Assembly (NCBI RefSeq): GCF_035984545.1
Contig: NZ_JAXCHP010000001.1
Location: forward strand, 3,720,001-3,784,000
Source of the DNA: Cryobacterium sp. GrIS_2_6
GTDB lineage: Bacteria; Actinomycetota; Actinomycetes; Actinomycetales; Microbacteriaceae
Length of the DNA stretch: 64,000 bases
Reading direction: 5' to 3'
Under the pieces are notes generated by a model, which saw only the letters and a list, made by a program, of their open reading frames with translations, was not told where the DNA came from and searched no databases. The translations under genes and the position numbers were made by a program. This document shows positions 43,713-54,541 of the stretch, in pieces (the first letter of the stretch is position 1; every line of letters begins with the position of its first letter).

Positions 43713-45203
43713 TCAGGGGGTGGGGGAGTGGGATTCCAGGAACTGGTAGACCTCGGTCTGGTCGACGCCGGGGAAGGTGCCGGTCGGGAGTGCGGCGAGC
43801 AGGCTCGTCGGGGTGCGCGCGGCCGGCCAGGCCTGGCCTGCCCAGCGCTCTGCGAGTTCGCCTGGGGCGCTGCGGCAGCAGCTCTCGTCCGGGCAACGGG
43901 AGACGGCCCGGTTGTTCGTCTCGCGGCCGAGGAACCACTTCGTCTCCGAGAATGGCACGCCAACGCTCACCGAATACTCGCCCTCCTTCGCCTTCGCGAT
44001 GCGGGAGGTGCACCAGAAGGTGCCGGACGGAGTGTCGGTGTACTGGTACCAGGGGCTGAACCGGTCGGCGACGTCGAAGACCGTGCGGGCAGTCCAGCTG
44101 CGGCAGACCGTCGTCCCTTCAACGGCGCCGAGGGCGTCGCTCGGGAACCGCACCGAGTCATTCTCGTAGGCCTTGATGATCGTGCCGGATTCGTGCACCT
44201 TCATGAAGTGCACCGGGATGCCGAGCCGGGCCGTCGCGAGGTTCGTGAACCGGTGCGCGGCCGTCTCGTAGGACACCGCGAAGGCGTCGCGGAGATCCTC
44301 CATCGAGATGTTGCGCTGCGCCTTGGCCTCGGTCAGAAGTTTCACGGCGTCGTCCTCCGGCAGCAGGATCGCCGCCGTCAGGTAGTTGGTCTCGACCCGC
44401 TGCCGTAGAAATTCTGCATAACTTGTCGGCTCCTCGTGCCCGCAGAGTGCGCTCGCGAAGGCCTGCAGGATCGGCGAGCGAGTGTCCCGGGATGCGCTCT
44501 GCTCTATCGGCAGGTAGATACGGCCGTTGCGCTTGTCGGTGACCGATCGCGTCGAGTGCGGCAGGTCCGCGACGTAGTGCAAGGAATAGCCGAGGTGCGC
44601 GGCCATGTCGGCGACGACCCGCTGCGGCACCGGCCCGCCCCGGTGGCCGACCGCGCCCAGCAGCCCGGCCGCCTGAGCCTCGAGCTCGGGGAAATAGTTG
44701 TCCCGCGCGCGCATGATGCCGCGCAGTTCGGCGTTGGCGCGCCGCGCCTCCTCTGGCGTCGCCGCCCGCTCCCGGTGCAGGCGCTCGATCTCGTGGTGCA
44801 GGGTGAGGATCGTGTGCAGCGCCTCATCGCTCGTTGACCGGCCAATCCGGATGTGCGGCAGCCCGAGGGCCGTGAAGACCGGCCCCCGCTGGGCCCGTTC
44901 CACGGCGATCTCGAGGGCGGCCCGCTCCGACGGCGCCTCCGTCTTGAGCAGCTCGTCGACGGTCGTGCCGAGCGCGGTCGCGATCGTGCGCAGCATCGAC
45001 AGGCGCGGCTCGCGTTTGCCGTTCTCGATCATCGACACCTGCGACGGCGCCCGCCCGATCGCAGCGGCGAGGGTGTCGAGGGTCATCCTGCGGGAACCCC
45101 GCAGTTCACGGATGCGTCGGCCGAGAGTCAGGGCGTCGATCCCGTGCTCGTCGGGTACCGGCTGGGACAGGGCGGTGCGCAGGGAGGGATCGGCGGTGAT
45201 CAT
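43713..45203 (-). CDS. ramB: RamB-type regulator of acetate/glyoxylate metabolism
   Basis: 496 residues. An N-terminal XRE HTH ([33 protein letters not shown]) is followed by an IrrE-like region in which the zinc-protease HExxH is not conserved ([11 protein letters not shown]). A C-terminal short-chain fatty-acyl regulator domain carries several cysteines ([28 protein letters not shown]). In Corynebacterium and mycobacteria RamB controls aceA and aceB. Here it is divergent from aceA, 141 bp apart, which supports the same role. The effector is unproven; acyl-CoA-type metabolites are suspected. Confidence 0.88.
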   Translation of the reverse strand: MITADPSLRTALSQPVPDEHGIDALTLGRRIRELRGSRRMTLDTLAAAIGRAPSQVSMIENGKREPRLSMLRTIATALGTTVDELLKTEAPSERAALEIAVERAQRGPVFTALGLPHIRIGRSTSDEALHTILTLHHEIERLHRERAATPEEARRANAELRGIMRARDNYFPELEAQAAGLLGAVGHRGGPVPQRVVADMAAHLGYSLHYVADLPHSTRSVTDKRNGRIYLPIEQSASRDTRSPILQAFASALCGHEEPTSYAEFLRQRVETNYLTAAILLPEDDAVKLLTEAKAQRNISMEDLRDAFAVSYETAAHRFTNLATARLGIPVHFMKVHESGTIIKAYENDSVRFPSDALGAVEGTTVCRSWTARTVFDVADRFSPWYQYTDTPSGTFWCTSRIAKAKEGEYSVSVGVPFSETKWFLGRETNNRAVSRCPDESCCRSAPGELAERWAGQAWPAARTPTSLLAALPTGTFPGVDQTEVYQFLESHSPTP

Positions 45204-45224
45204 CGCACCATGCTCACACGGTGC

Positions 45225-45259
45225 AGAACTTCACGCAAGCAGAAGAACTTCATTTCTTC
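45225..45259. promoter_or_regulatory. Direct repeats between ramB and aceA, candidate RamB sites
   Basis: AGAACTTCA occurs at 45225-45233 and 45244-45252, 19 bp apart. The second is embedded in the imperfect palindrome GAAGAA-CTTCAT-TTCTTC (45242-45259). The AACTT core recalls the published RamB motif (AACTTTGCAAA) but the match is partial. Confidence 0.45.
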
Positions 45260-45344
45260 TGTGATTCCAGGAGGGGTTCGGGTCGCGCAACCACCGCAGA
45301 GTAGGTGTCACAGGCAAGCAATGACGCAAACCCAAGGAGACAGC

Positions 45345-46676
45345 ATGACCGAGAACGCAGCCCGCCCCGGCGACCAGACCCAGACCGCCGCCGAACTCGC
45401 CCTCGAGTGGGCGGCCGACGCACGCTGGAACGGCATCCGCCGCGACTACACCGCGGAGGATGTCATCAGCCTCCGCGGCTCGGTCCGTGAGGACCGCACT
45501 CTCGCCCGCCGCGGCGCCGAGAACCTCTGGAAGCTCATTCACCAGAACGGCACGGCGCAGAACCCCGAGTGGGTGCGCGCCCTCGGCGCCCTAACCGGCA
45601 ACCAGGCCGTGCAGCAGGTGCGCGCAGGCCTCAAGGCGATCTACCTCTCCGGATGGCAGGTCGCCGCCGACGCCAACCTCTCCGGCCAGACCTACCCCGA
45701 CCAGTCGCTCTACCCCGCGAACTCCGTCCCCTCGGTCGTGCGCCGCATCAACAACGCGCTGCTCCGTGCCGACCAGATCGAGTCGAGCGAAGCAGCCGCG
45801 AACGGCGGAACCGGCACCGGCATCGACTGGCTCGCGCCGATCGTCGCCGACGCCGAGGCCGGCTTCGGCGGCCCGCTCAACGCCTACGAGCTCATGCAGT
45901 CGATGATCGAGGCCGGAGCGGCCGGCGTGCACTGGGAAGACCAGCTCGCGAGCGAGAAGAAGTGCGGCCACATGGGCGGTAAGGTCCTCGTCCCCACCGG
46001 CCAGCACATTCGCACCCTGAACGCCGCCCGTCTCGCAGCGGATGTCGCTGGCGTGCCCACGATCATCATCGCGCGCACCGACTCCCTTGCCGCCACGCTC
46101 ATCACGAGCGACATCGACGAGCGCGATCAGGAGTTCCTCACCGGCGGGCGCACCGCGGAGGGCTTCTACGACACCCAGAACGGCATCGACGTCGTCATCG
46201 CCCGCGGCCTCGCGTACGCGCCGTACGCCGACCTGCTCTGGGTCGAGAGCTCGGAACCCGACCTCGAGCTCGCGCAGCGATTCGCCGCCGAGATCCACGC
46301 GCAGTTCCCCGGCAAGAAGCTCGCCTACAACTGCTCGCCCTCGTTCAACTGGAAGTCACACCTCGACGACGCTCAGATCGAGGCGTTCCAGCGCGAGCTC
46401 GCGAAGGCCGGCTACGCCTTCCAGTTCATCACCCTCGCCGGCTTCCACGCCCTCAACCACTCGATGTTCACCCTCGCAAAGGACTACTCCGAACGCCAGA
46501 TGAGCGCATACGTCGAACTCCAGGAGGCCGAATTCGCCTCCGAGGCAGACGGCTACACCGCCACCCGCCACCAGCGGGAGGTCGGCACCGGCTACTTCGA
46601 CAAGATCGCCACCGCGCTCAACCCCAACAGCGCGACGCTCGCCCTCGTCGGTTCCACAGAGGCCGAGCAGTTCTAA
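45345..46676 (+). CDS. aceA: Isocitrate lyase
   Basis: 443 residues. Catalytic loop [16 protein letters not shown] with the active-site Cys, metal-binding [10 protein letters not shown], and [15 protein letters not shown] are all present. It cleaves isocitrate to glyoxylate and succinate in the glyoxylate shunt. AAGGAGA lies 5 nt before ATG 45345; an ATG at 45321 is in frame but has no ribosome-binding site. aceB follows on the same strand after a 110-bp spacer with a perfect hairpin. Confidence 0.97.
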   Translation: MTENAARPGDQTQTAAELALEWAADARWNGIRRDYTAEDVISLRGSVREDRTLARRGAENLWKLIHQNGTAQNPEWVRALGALTGNQAVQQVRAGLKAIYLSGWQVAADANLSGQTYPDQSLYPANSVPSVVRRINNALLRADQIESSEAAANGGTGTGIDWLAPIVADAEAGFGGPLNAYELMQSMIEAGAAGVHWEDQLASEKKCGHMGGKVLVPTGQHIRTLNAARLAADVAGVPTIIIARTDSLAATLITSDIDERDQEFLTGGRTAEGFYDTQNGIDVVIARGLAYAPYADLLWVESSEPDLELAQRFAAEIHAQFPGKKLAYNCSPSFNWKSHLDDAQIEAFQRELAKAGYAFQFITLAGFHALNHSMFTLAKDYSERQMSAYVELQEAEFASEADGYTATRHQREVGTGYFDKIATALNPNSATLALVGSTEAEQF

Positions 46677-46706
46677 CCCGATCCACGCCCTGACCCGTCT
46701 CACCCC

Positions 46707-46742
46707 GAGCGGATGCGGCCACCCGGCCGGCCGCATCCGCTC
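46707..46742 (+). promoter_or_regulatory. Intercistronic hairpin between aceA and aceB
   Basis: GAGCGGATGCGGCC (46707-46720) and GGCCGCATCCGCTC (46729-46742) form a perfect 14-bp stem with an 8-nt loop. No T-tract follows. It may be a partial terminator or an mRNA-stabilising structure that sets the aceA:aceB ratio. It contains the window-wide octamer GCGGATGC in both orientations. Confidence 0.55.
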
Positions 46743-46786
46743 ACCGCCCCGAACACCTTGACCTCACCCTCCAGAAGGAGAACCCC

Positions 46787-48457
<1,671 letters not shown>

Positions 48458-48485
48458 TCCACCTCGCCCTACCTCGCCCCGCCGT

Positions 48486-48546
48486 CGCGAAAGCGGGTGA
48501 ATCGTCGTTCTGACCACAGGTTAGCGACGTTTCACCCGCTTTCGCG
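48486..48546. repeat. Long inverted repeat after aceB
   Basis: Two 22-bp arms (48486-48507 and 48525-48546) containing CGAAAGCGGGTGAA pair with a single mismatch over a 17-nt loop. It follows the aceB stop by 28 bp and may terminate the ace transcripts. It resembles a REP element rather than a classical terminator because no T-run is present. Confidence 0.75.
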
Positions 48547-48573
48547 GGCCGACGGGGTCGGTAGGGTGGGGAC

Positions 48574-49107
48574 GTGATATCGATACGTACGGCGGCGGCG
48601 GCGGATGCCGCGGTGCTCGCCGAACTCGCGGCGGCGACCTTCGTGCTTGCGTGTCCTCCGCACACGACTCGCGAGGCGATCGCGGCCTTCGTGCAGGACG
48701 TTCTCTCAGAGTCGAACTTCGACGCCTACCTCGCCGACCCCGGGCGGATGCTGTTCCTCGCCGAAGACTCGGAGACCGGGCTTTCCCTCGGCTACACCAT
48801 GCTGATCTTCGGCCAACCCGGTGACCCGGAGGTGCTCGCGGCCATCGGCATCCGCCCGACCGTCGAGCTCAGCAAGTGTTACCTGCGCGCCGAAAGCCAC
48901 GGGCGCGGAGTGGCCGCAGTGCTCATGAGGGCAACACTCGACGCGGCGCGGGATCGCGGCGCGCGTGGCGCCTGGCTCGGGGTGAACCAGGAGAATGCCC
49001 GGGCCATCCGTTTCTACGGGAAACACGGCTTCGCGCGGGTCGGCACCAAGCACTTCCTCGTCGGCGACCGCTACGAGGACGACTACGTGCTCGAACGCGC
49101 GCTCTGA
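48574..49107 (+). CDS. GNAT family N-acetyltransferase
   Basis: 177 residues. The acetyl-CoA-binding motif A is CYLRAESHGRGVAAVLMRATLDAA (HGRGVA), followed by GAWLGVNQENARAIRFYGKHGF, the common motif B of GNATs acting on amines. The start is a GTG at 48574. The substrate is unknown. Confidence 0.87.
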   Translation: MISIRTAAAADAAVLAELAAATFVLACPPHTTREAIAAFVQDVLSESNFDAYLADPGRMLFLAEDSETGLSLGYTMLIFGQPGDPEVLAAIGIRPTVELSKCYLRAESHGRGVAAVLMRATLDAARDRGARGAWLGVNQENARAIRFYGKHGFARVGTKHFLVGDRYEDDYVLERAL

Positions 49108-49116
49108 ACCGGCGGC

Positions 49117-50535
49117 TCAGGGCGCGGGAACCGCGGCGGGGGGCGACTTCGCGGCCTTGACGAACTCGTAGGCGGCGAGAGCCGCGCGCCGGGTCTCGCC
49201 GAGGTCGACGAGCGGAGCGGGGTAGGCATCCGTGCCGATTTCGGGCACGTACTCGCGGGTGTACTCCCCGTGCGGGTCGAACCGCGCCGCCTGCAGTTCG
49301 GGGTTGAAGACCCGGAAATAGGGTGCCGCGTCCGCGCCCGATCCGGCGACCCACTGCCAGCCGAACGGGTTGCTCGCGCCGTCGGCGTCGACGAGTGTGT
49401 CCCAGAACCAGCGCTCGCCCACGCGCCAGTCCACCAGTAGATTCTTGGTGAGGAATGAAGCGGTGACCATGCGTACCCGGTTGTGCATACTCCCGGTCTG
49501 CCAGAGTTCCCGCATTCCGGCATCGACGAGGGGAATGCCGGTGAGGCCCTGCTGCCACGCCTCGAGCACCCGGCCGTCGAGCGGCGGCCACGGGAAACGG
49601 TCGAACTCGCGCTTGAGATTCGAGGTGGCGAGATCGGGCGCGTGGAAGAGCACGTGGTAGCTGAACTCACGCCAGCCGAGCTCGGTGAGGAACCGATGAG
49701 CGCTCGACGCGGTGGCGGCATCCGCCCCGCGCAGCACCCGCTGGGTCGCGTGCCAGACCTGGAACGGGCTCACTTCGCCCCAGCGGAGCCGGGGCGACAA
49801 TCGGCTCGTCGCGGCCTGGGCCGGGGCGTCCCGATCGTCGGCATAGCGCGCGAGCGACTCGTGCAGGAAGGTCTCGAGGGCCTCGACGGCGAAGGCCTCG
49901 CCCGGCTGCCAGGCCGCACGGAGGCCGGAGGCCCAGTCCGGATGGGTCGGCAGGAGACTCCAGTCGTCGAGGTCATCCGAGGACATCGTCCCCGGCCAGC
50001 CGTCGATCGCGGCGGGCGCCGGATACGGCTCGCGCGGTGGAGGGCCGGCAACACAGGCGCGCCAGAACGGAGTGAACACCGAGTACGGGGTGCCCTGGCC
50101 GGTACGGATCGTCCACGGCTCGAAGAGCAGCGAACCGGCGAAGCTCTGGGCCTCGACCCCGTCGGCGTGCAGCCCCGCCTTGATAGCGGTGTCGACCTCG
50201 CGCTCCGCGGCGCCGTAACGGCGGTTCCAGAACACGGCACCGGCGCCGGCGGATGCCGCGAGCGCGCCGACGACGTCGGCCGCCGGTCCGCGCAGCAGCA
50301 GCAGCTTCCCGCCGAGTGCCGCCAGGGAGTCGCCAAGCGCGCGGAGGCTGCCGTGCAGCCACCAGCGTGACGCCCCGCCGAGCGGCCGGACACCCGGGGA
50401 TTCCTCGTCGAGTACGTAGACGGCGAGGACCGGGAGTCCGCGTTCCGCGGCCGCGTGCAGTGCCGGGTTGTCGGCGAGCCGGAGGTCGTCGCGGAACCAG
50501 ACGATCGTCGGCCCGGCGCCCGAGGCCGGGCTCAC
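49117..50535 (-). CDS. phrB: Deoxyribodipyrimidine photolyase (class I CPD type)
   Basis: 472 residues. The N-terminal alpha/beta antenna domain has IVWFRDDLRLADNPAL. The FAD-binding domain includes TELGWREFSYHVLFH, GLTGIPLVDAGMRELWQTG, MHNRVRMVTASFL and WFWDTLVDADGASN with the Trp residues of the electron path, then VFNPELQAARFDPHGEYTR. It repairs UV-induced cyclobutane dimers using light. The GTG start overlaps the stop of the oxidoreductase gene (GTGA). Confidence 0.93.
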   Translation of the reverse strand: MSPASGAGPTIVWFRDDLRLADNPALHAAAERGLPVLAVYVLDEESPGVRPLGGASRWWLHGSLRALGDSLAALGGKLLLLRGPAADVVGALAASAGAGAVFWNRRYGAAEREVDTAIKAGLHADGVEAQSFAGSLLFEPWTIRTGQGTPYSVFTPFWRACVAGPPPREPYPAPAAIDGWPGTMSSDDLDDWSLLPTHPDWASGLRAAWQPGEAFAVEALETFLHESLARYADDRDAPAQAATSRLSPRLRWGEVSPFQVWHATQRVLRGADAATASSAHRFLTELGWREFSYHVLFHAPDLATSNLKREFDRFPWPPLDGRVLEAWQQGLTGIPLVDAGMRELWQTGSMHNRVRMVTASFLTKNLLVDWRVGERWFWDTLVDADGASNPFGWQWVAGSGADAAPYFRVFNPELQAARFDPHGEYTREYVPEIGTDAYPAPLVDLGETRRAALAAYEFVKAAKSPPAAVPAP

Positions 50536-51539
50536 GCGCCCGTTCCCGAGACTCCGACATCGGAGATGCGGAGCACGATCTTGCCGCGGGTGTGTCCCGC
50601 CTCGATCAGGCGGTGGGCGGCCGGGCCCTCCGCGAGTTCGAAGACGTGGTCGATGTGGGGGCGCACCGCACCGTCGTCGATCATCTTCGTGATCCAGTCC
50701 AGCGCGTCCGCGTCGGCGGCGACCTTGAATCCGGTGGCCCGCACGCCGGCTGCCTCGGCGTCCGCCTGCAGGGTCGGCCAGCTTCCGCTCGGCGCGTTGA
50801 CGAGCACCCCGTCTGGCCGGAGGATGCGGAGCGACCGCGTGCCAGTGTCGTCGTGCACATTACCGATCAGGTCGATCACCGAGTCGACGTCGGCGAGCAC
50901 CTCATCGAAGCGGATGCTTGTGTAGTCGATGACCTCGTCGGCACCGAGCTGGCGCAGGAACTCGGCGTTGCGGGGCGAACCCGTCGTGATCACGTATGCC
51001 CCGAAGGCCTTGGCGATCTGGACCGCGAAGTGGCCGACGCCGCCGCTGCCGGCGTGGATCAGCATCCGTTCACCGGGTGTGACTTCGGCGATCTCGACGA
51101 CCATTTCCCACGCGGTGAGGGCCGCGACGGGCACGGCCGCCGCTTCGATGTGGCTCAGGGTGGATGGTTTGAGGGCGACGCTCATGCTCGAGACGGCGAC
51201 GTACTCGGCGTAGCTGCCCGTTGTGCGCGGGAAGCGGGTCATGCCGTAGACCTCGTCGCCGGGCTGCAGCGGGAAGGCCTCGTACGGCGAGCTGACCACG
51301 ATTCCGCTGAAGTCGAAGCCGAGCACGGCGGGGAATGCCGGGATCGCCGCGGCGGCGCCCGAGCCGGCCCGGGTCTTCGCGTCGATCGGGTTGACCCCCG
51401 CGGCGACGACCCGCACGATGAGCTCATCGAGCACGGGAATCGGCGTCGGCACGGTGTCCAGATGTAACTCCTCGGCCGCGCCGGTGCGGTCGATCACGAG
51501 GGCGCGCATGGTCGGGGGCACGTTCGTTGCATTTCCCAT
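50532..51539 (-). CDS. Zinc-free NADP-dependent quinone oxidoreductase (MDR superfamily)
   Basis: 335 residues. The GroES-like domain (AAGVNPIDAKTRAG, GFDFSGIVV) and Rossmann domain (HAGSGGVGHFAVQIAKAFGA) are intact, and the zinc-binding residues of classical alcohol dehydrogenases are absent. Reduction of quinones or enones with NADPH is the usual activity. I chose ATG 51539; ATG 51509 (MRALVIDRTG) is an alternative that matches many homologs. It is cotranscribed with the photolyase. Confidence 0.88.
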   Translation of the reverse strand: MGNATNVPPTMRALVIDRTGAAEELHLDTVPTPIPVLDELIVRVVAAGVNPIDAKTRAGSGAAAAIPAFPAVLGFDFSGIVVSSPYEAFPLQPGDEVYGMTRFPRTTGSYAEYVAVSSMSVALKPSTLSHIEAAAVPVAALTAWEMVVEIAEVTPGERMLIHAGSGGVGHFAVQIAKAFGAYVITTGSPRNAEFLRQLGADEVIDYTSIRFDEVLADVDSVIDLIGNVHDDTGTRSLRILRPDGVLVNAPSGSWPTLQADAEAAGVRATGFKVAADADALDWITKMIDDGAVRPHIDHVFELAEGPAAHRLIEAGHTRGKIVLRISDVGVSGTGA

Positions 51540-51952
51540 GAGTCCATTGTCTCTCGGCGGGAACCGGGGGGACAGCCTCAAAAACCGTCGGCAACCGGCC
51601 GGATTCGGTTAGCGTCGTGACTCGATCTGGGGGTGCCGAAACGGTGGATGTGCCTCACCTTGGGGGCTTGGAACTCTGGATATGGCGTAGCACGCCGTCG
51701 TAGTCTGTCCACATAAAGGGGGACCGAAGTCCTCATTTAGGGGGACCGTTCGAGTCGAGCTCCACCGGGTGACTGGCGTGGCTTTGGCCTGTATTCGGCG
51801 ACCCGTCGCCCGTGTTGGAATTTCGCGCCGCACCCGAAGTGGCGCGATCCTTCCGACCCGGGCAACGAATGAATTGTCCTTCCCGCTTTGGTCGGCCGAA
51901 TCTCGGCCTGCACTTACCCTGATGCCCTCCGCGGCGTCGAAAAGGATCCATC
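51540..51952 (+). promoter_or_regulatory. Regulatory interval ahead of the SipW export locus, with AGGGGGACCG repeats
   Basis: This gap of about 410 bp has no supported gene. AGGGGGACCG occurs at 51717-51726 and 51739-51748, exactly 22 bp apart, which places both on about the same helix face. A long untranslated leader of about 200 nt would then run to the first exported-protein gene. AAAGGA (about 51939-51944) is its ribosome-binding site. Confidence 0.5.
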
Positions 51953-52522
51953 ATGAACAAGCTTCTCAAAGGCTCCATCGCTGGCGCGGTCGGCGTGGCG
52001 CTTCTCCTCGGCGGTGCGGGCACCTTCGCCTCGTGGAACTCGACGGCGACCGCTGGTGGCGCCGCGACAATCGCGGCCGGCACCTTGTCCGTTACCGAGC
52101 CGTCGCCCGCCGCGCCCGGAACATGGACGAGTACGGTCGGCGCGGCCTTGCCTGTCCCGATCACGAATATCGCGGCGTACAAGGCTGTTCCGGGCGACGT
52201 CCTCACGTACACAAAGGTGCTCAACATTTCAGCCACCGGCGACAACCTCAAGGCGACCCTGTCCCTGAGCGGGGCCGCGATCACTGTGCCCGCCAACGCG
52301 ACTACCGCCGACAAGGCACTTTTGACGACTTTGAGCGCTAGTGCAGTTCTCACCGCCAATCTCGCCGCCGCAACGGGTGGTGGGTACACAGTCGACAAGA
52401 CGGCAAGCACCGTGACCGTCACCGCAAAGATCACCTGGCCGTTCGGAAGCGGCATCGACAACTCCGCTCAGGGCGGTTCGGTAAGCCTCGCAAACTTCTC
52501 CGTCCTCCTGACCCAGATCTAG
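51953..52522 (+). CDS. Alternate-type (SipW) signal peptide exported protein
   Basis: 189 residues. The N-terminus is a W-type signal: KLLKGSIAGAVGVALLLGGA, then GTFASWNSTAT with Ala-Ser-Trp at the presumed cleavage site, then AATIAAGTLSVTE. This is the layout of actinobacterial alternate-signal exported proteins processed by SipW-type peptidases; distant relatives include Bacillus TasA and CalY. The mature part is Thr/Ala/Val-rich, nearly free of Cys, and probably a beta sandwich. It is the first gene of a run of five that ends in the W-type signal peptidase. A fibre or matrix role is inference from TasA. Confidence 0.85.
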   Translation: MNKLLKGSIAGAVGVALLLGGAGTFASWNSTATAGGAATIAAGTLSVTEPSPAAPGTWTSTVGAALPVPITNIAAYKAVPGDVLTYTKVLNISATGDNLKATLSLSGAAITVPANATTADKALLTTLSASAVLTANLAAATGGGYTVDKTASTVTVTAKITWPFGSGIDNSAQGGSVSLANFSVLLTQI

Positions 52523-52609
52523 TCGGTCCCGCCGGTGCGTCCGGTCTCGGCCAGACGCACCGGCTTCCTAGCCTCAGAAACACTGTTGGTCGATGAATTG
52601 GGGGTGCAC

Positions 52610-53218
52610 ATGTTTCCCCTCCAAACGCCTTCCCGTATGGTTCGGGTCCAGTCAATCCTTCGAAAAGGCCTGCGCGCCGCGACGCGGGTGCCCTCTCTTC
52701 GGACAATCGTCTCAACCGCGGTCTCTGTGACGGCCGCGATCTGCCTTGCGGTCTTCGGCGCCGGTGGCTCTTACGCCTACCTCAATGCGAGTGCCCCTGT
52801 GTCTGCGGCGACGACCATCAAGTCCGGTACCGCGACCCTCACCGTGTCGACTCTCACCTTGCCGACGAGCGTGCTCTACCCGGGCGTCACGGTCAGCGCC
52901 CCGGTCACCGTCACCAACCTTGGCGATGTTCCTCTCGCACTCCGGATCGCCGGATTCACTCCCCCGGCTCCGGCGACGACGCTTTCGGCGTCCCTGAGCA
53001 TCGGCCTCTACGTCGGGGCCTGCCCGGTTGTGCCCGCCCCGACCTGGTCCGCAGTCCTCAACACCACCCCGGTCGTCACGAGTCTGGGCAAGACCCTCCC
53101 GGTCGGCGGGTCCACCATTCTCTGCGTTTCCGTCACCCTGCCGCTTTCCGCCCCGGCCACGACCCAGGGCCTCTCCGCCGCGAACTTCGGCATCGTCATC
53201 GATGGAATCCAGGCCTGA
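52610..53218 (+). CDS. Second SipW-type exported protein
   Basis: 202 residues. A 27-residue polar Arg-rich leader precedes the hydrophobic core TAVSVTAAICLAVFGAGGSYAYLNASAP, cited by its end GGSYAYLNASAP. Then KSGTATLTVSTL aligns with AAGTLSVTE of the first protein. The mature part is a Thr/Val-rich beta domain with two Cys (CPVVP and TILCVSVT) that could form a disulphide. ATG 52610 or 52637 may be the start. It is 87 bp after the first exported protein and 3 bp before the next. Confidence 0.78.
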   Translation: MFPLQTPSRMVRVQSILRKGLRAATRVPSLRTIVSTAVSVTAAICLAVFGAGGSYAYLNASAPVSAATTIKSGTATLTVSTLTLPTSVLYPGVTVSAPVTVTNLGDVPLALRIAGFTPPAPATTLSASLSIGLYVGACPVVPAPTWSAVLNTTPVVTSLGKTLPVGGSTILCVSVTLPLSAPATTQGLSAANFGIVIDGIQA

Positions 53219-53221
53219 GCC

Positions 53222-54541
53222 ATGTCCTCCGTGCAACGCCGCGCTCCACTCATCCGTTCGCCCAAACGGATGCTGACGCTCGCGTTCGCCCTCTCTCTCA
53301 CCCTGGCGGGCACGAGCGTCGCCCAGGCGAGCTGGACCGCGCCGGGTGTGACCGCAACCGCGTCCGTGACCGCCGGCAGCCTGGCCGTCACGCAGACCGG
53401 CTTCGACACGCTCGCCGTCCTGTACGACTCGAGCACACTGTCGATCACCAAGGTCGTGACTGTTACGAACAGGGGGAACATCCCGGCGCCGTACACACTC
53501 ACGCTCACTGCTCCCGCGACGACACTTTCGACCGGCGTCGACCTGCAGACCTGGCCCGTCGCGACCGCGGCGGCCTGCTCGACGACGGCGACCTCGACCG
53601 AACCCACCGGCCAGCACTGGACCTCGGCCCTGACCTTCGCAGGCAGCGGCGCGGCGGCACTCGCCGTGGGAACGTCCGCATACTTCTGTGTGCGCAGCAC
53701 GATCACGCAGGCGCAACGCTTTGCACTCGTCGGTATCTCCGCCGTGCCGACAGTAACCCTCACCTCGACCATCGGCACCTGGTCGATCGCCGCCAGCGCC
53801 GTCTACGCGACCCAGACGGTTGCCAACACCCTCACTCCGGGCGCGCCCGTCGCCTCCGCGACGACCGACCACGGCACGACCCTGACCTGGGCCAAACCGG
53901 CCGATTCCGCGGCGATCGCCACCTACCAGGTCTTCCGCAACGGGACCCTGATCGGCACGACGTCGGCGACCACGACCACCTATACCGACACGGGGCTCAA
54001 CGTTCTCACGAAGTACACCTACACGGTCAAGGCCTTCGACGCTGCAGGGGATGCCTCGCCCGTCTCCGACGGGACGGATGTCACGACCCTCGGAATCAAC
54101 CCGTCTGCCTGGTACAAGGTCAAGATCGCCGGAACCGAAACGTGCATCGACGGTGAGAAGGAACAGACTGCGAGCGGGACCTTACTGATCTTCTTCGGCT
54201 GCAAGACAACGTCCTTCGACAACCAGGCCTGGCAGATTGCCGTCGCTTCCGGGACGACCTATACGGTCCGCGCAAAATATGTGGCCAACCGCTACTGGGA
54301 CCTCAGCGGGACGGGCAATGTCAACGCGGATATCCGGACCTTTGATGGCTCCGGGAGCCAGACCTGGTCGGTTGTGCCGATCACGGGCGGCAACGGCACC
54401 TTCACCATCAAGAACGTCCAGACAAACAAGTGCCTGGACAACGTCAACGCCCTCACCCCGCAAGGCGACATCCAAGTCGTCGCGAAGACCTGTGTTGTCG
54501 GCAGCGCCACCCAGGCCTTCACTCTCACGAACGTGGGCTGA
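53222..54541 (+). CDS. SipW-type exported protein with FnIII and ricin-type lectin domains
   Basis: 439 residues. The signal MLTLAFALSLTLAG-TSVAQASWTAPG again has Ala-Ser-Trp, then TAGSLAVTQ as in the neighbours. A TasA-like beta region with four Cys covers about 40-205. A fibronectin III domain is at about 208-292 (TLTWAKPADSAAIATYQVF, YTYTVKAFDAAG). A ricin B-type beta-trefoil covers about 297-439 with repeated Q-W/F elements (NQAWQI, SQTWSV, TQAFTL) and CxD-type sites. The protein could link a matrix fibre to sugars on cells or substrate. The stop overlaps the next start. Confidence 0.85.
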   Translation: MSSVQRRAPLIRSPKRMLTLAFALSLTLAGTSVAQASWTAPGVTATASVTAGSLAVTQTGFDTLAVLYDSSTLSITKVVTVTNRGNIPAPYTLTLTAPATTLSTGVDLQTWPVATAAACSTTATSTEPTGQHWTSALTFAGSGAAALAVGTSAYFCVRSTITQAQRFALVGISAVPTVTLTSTIGTWSIAASAVYATQTVANTLTPGAPVASATTDHGTTLTWAKPADSAAIATYQVFRNGTLIGTTSATTTTYTDTGLNVLTKYTYTVKAFDAAGDASPVSDGTDVTTLGINPSAWYKVKIAGTETCIDGEKEQTASGTLLIFFGCKTTSFDNQAWQIAVASGTTYTVRAKYVANRYWDLSGTGNVNADIRTFDGSGSQTWSVVPITGGNGTFTIKNVQTNKCLDNVNALTPQGDIQVVAKTCVVGSATQAFTLTNVG

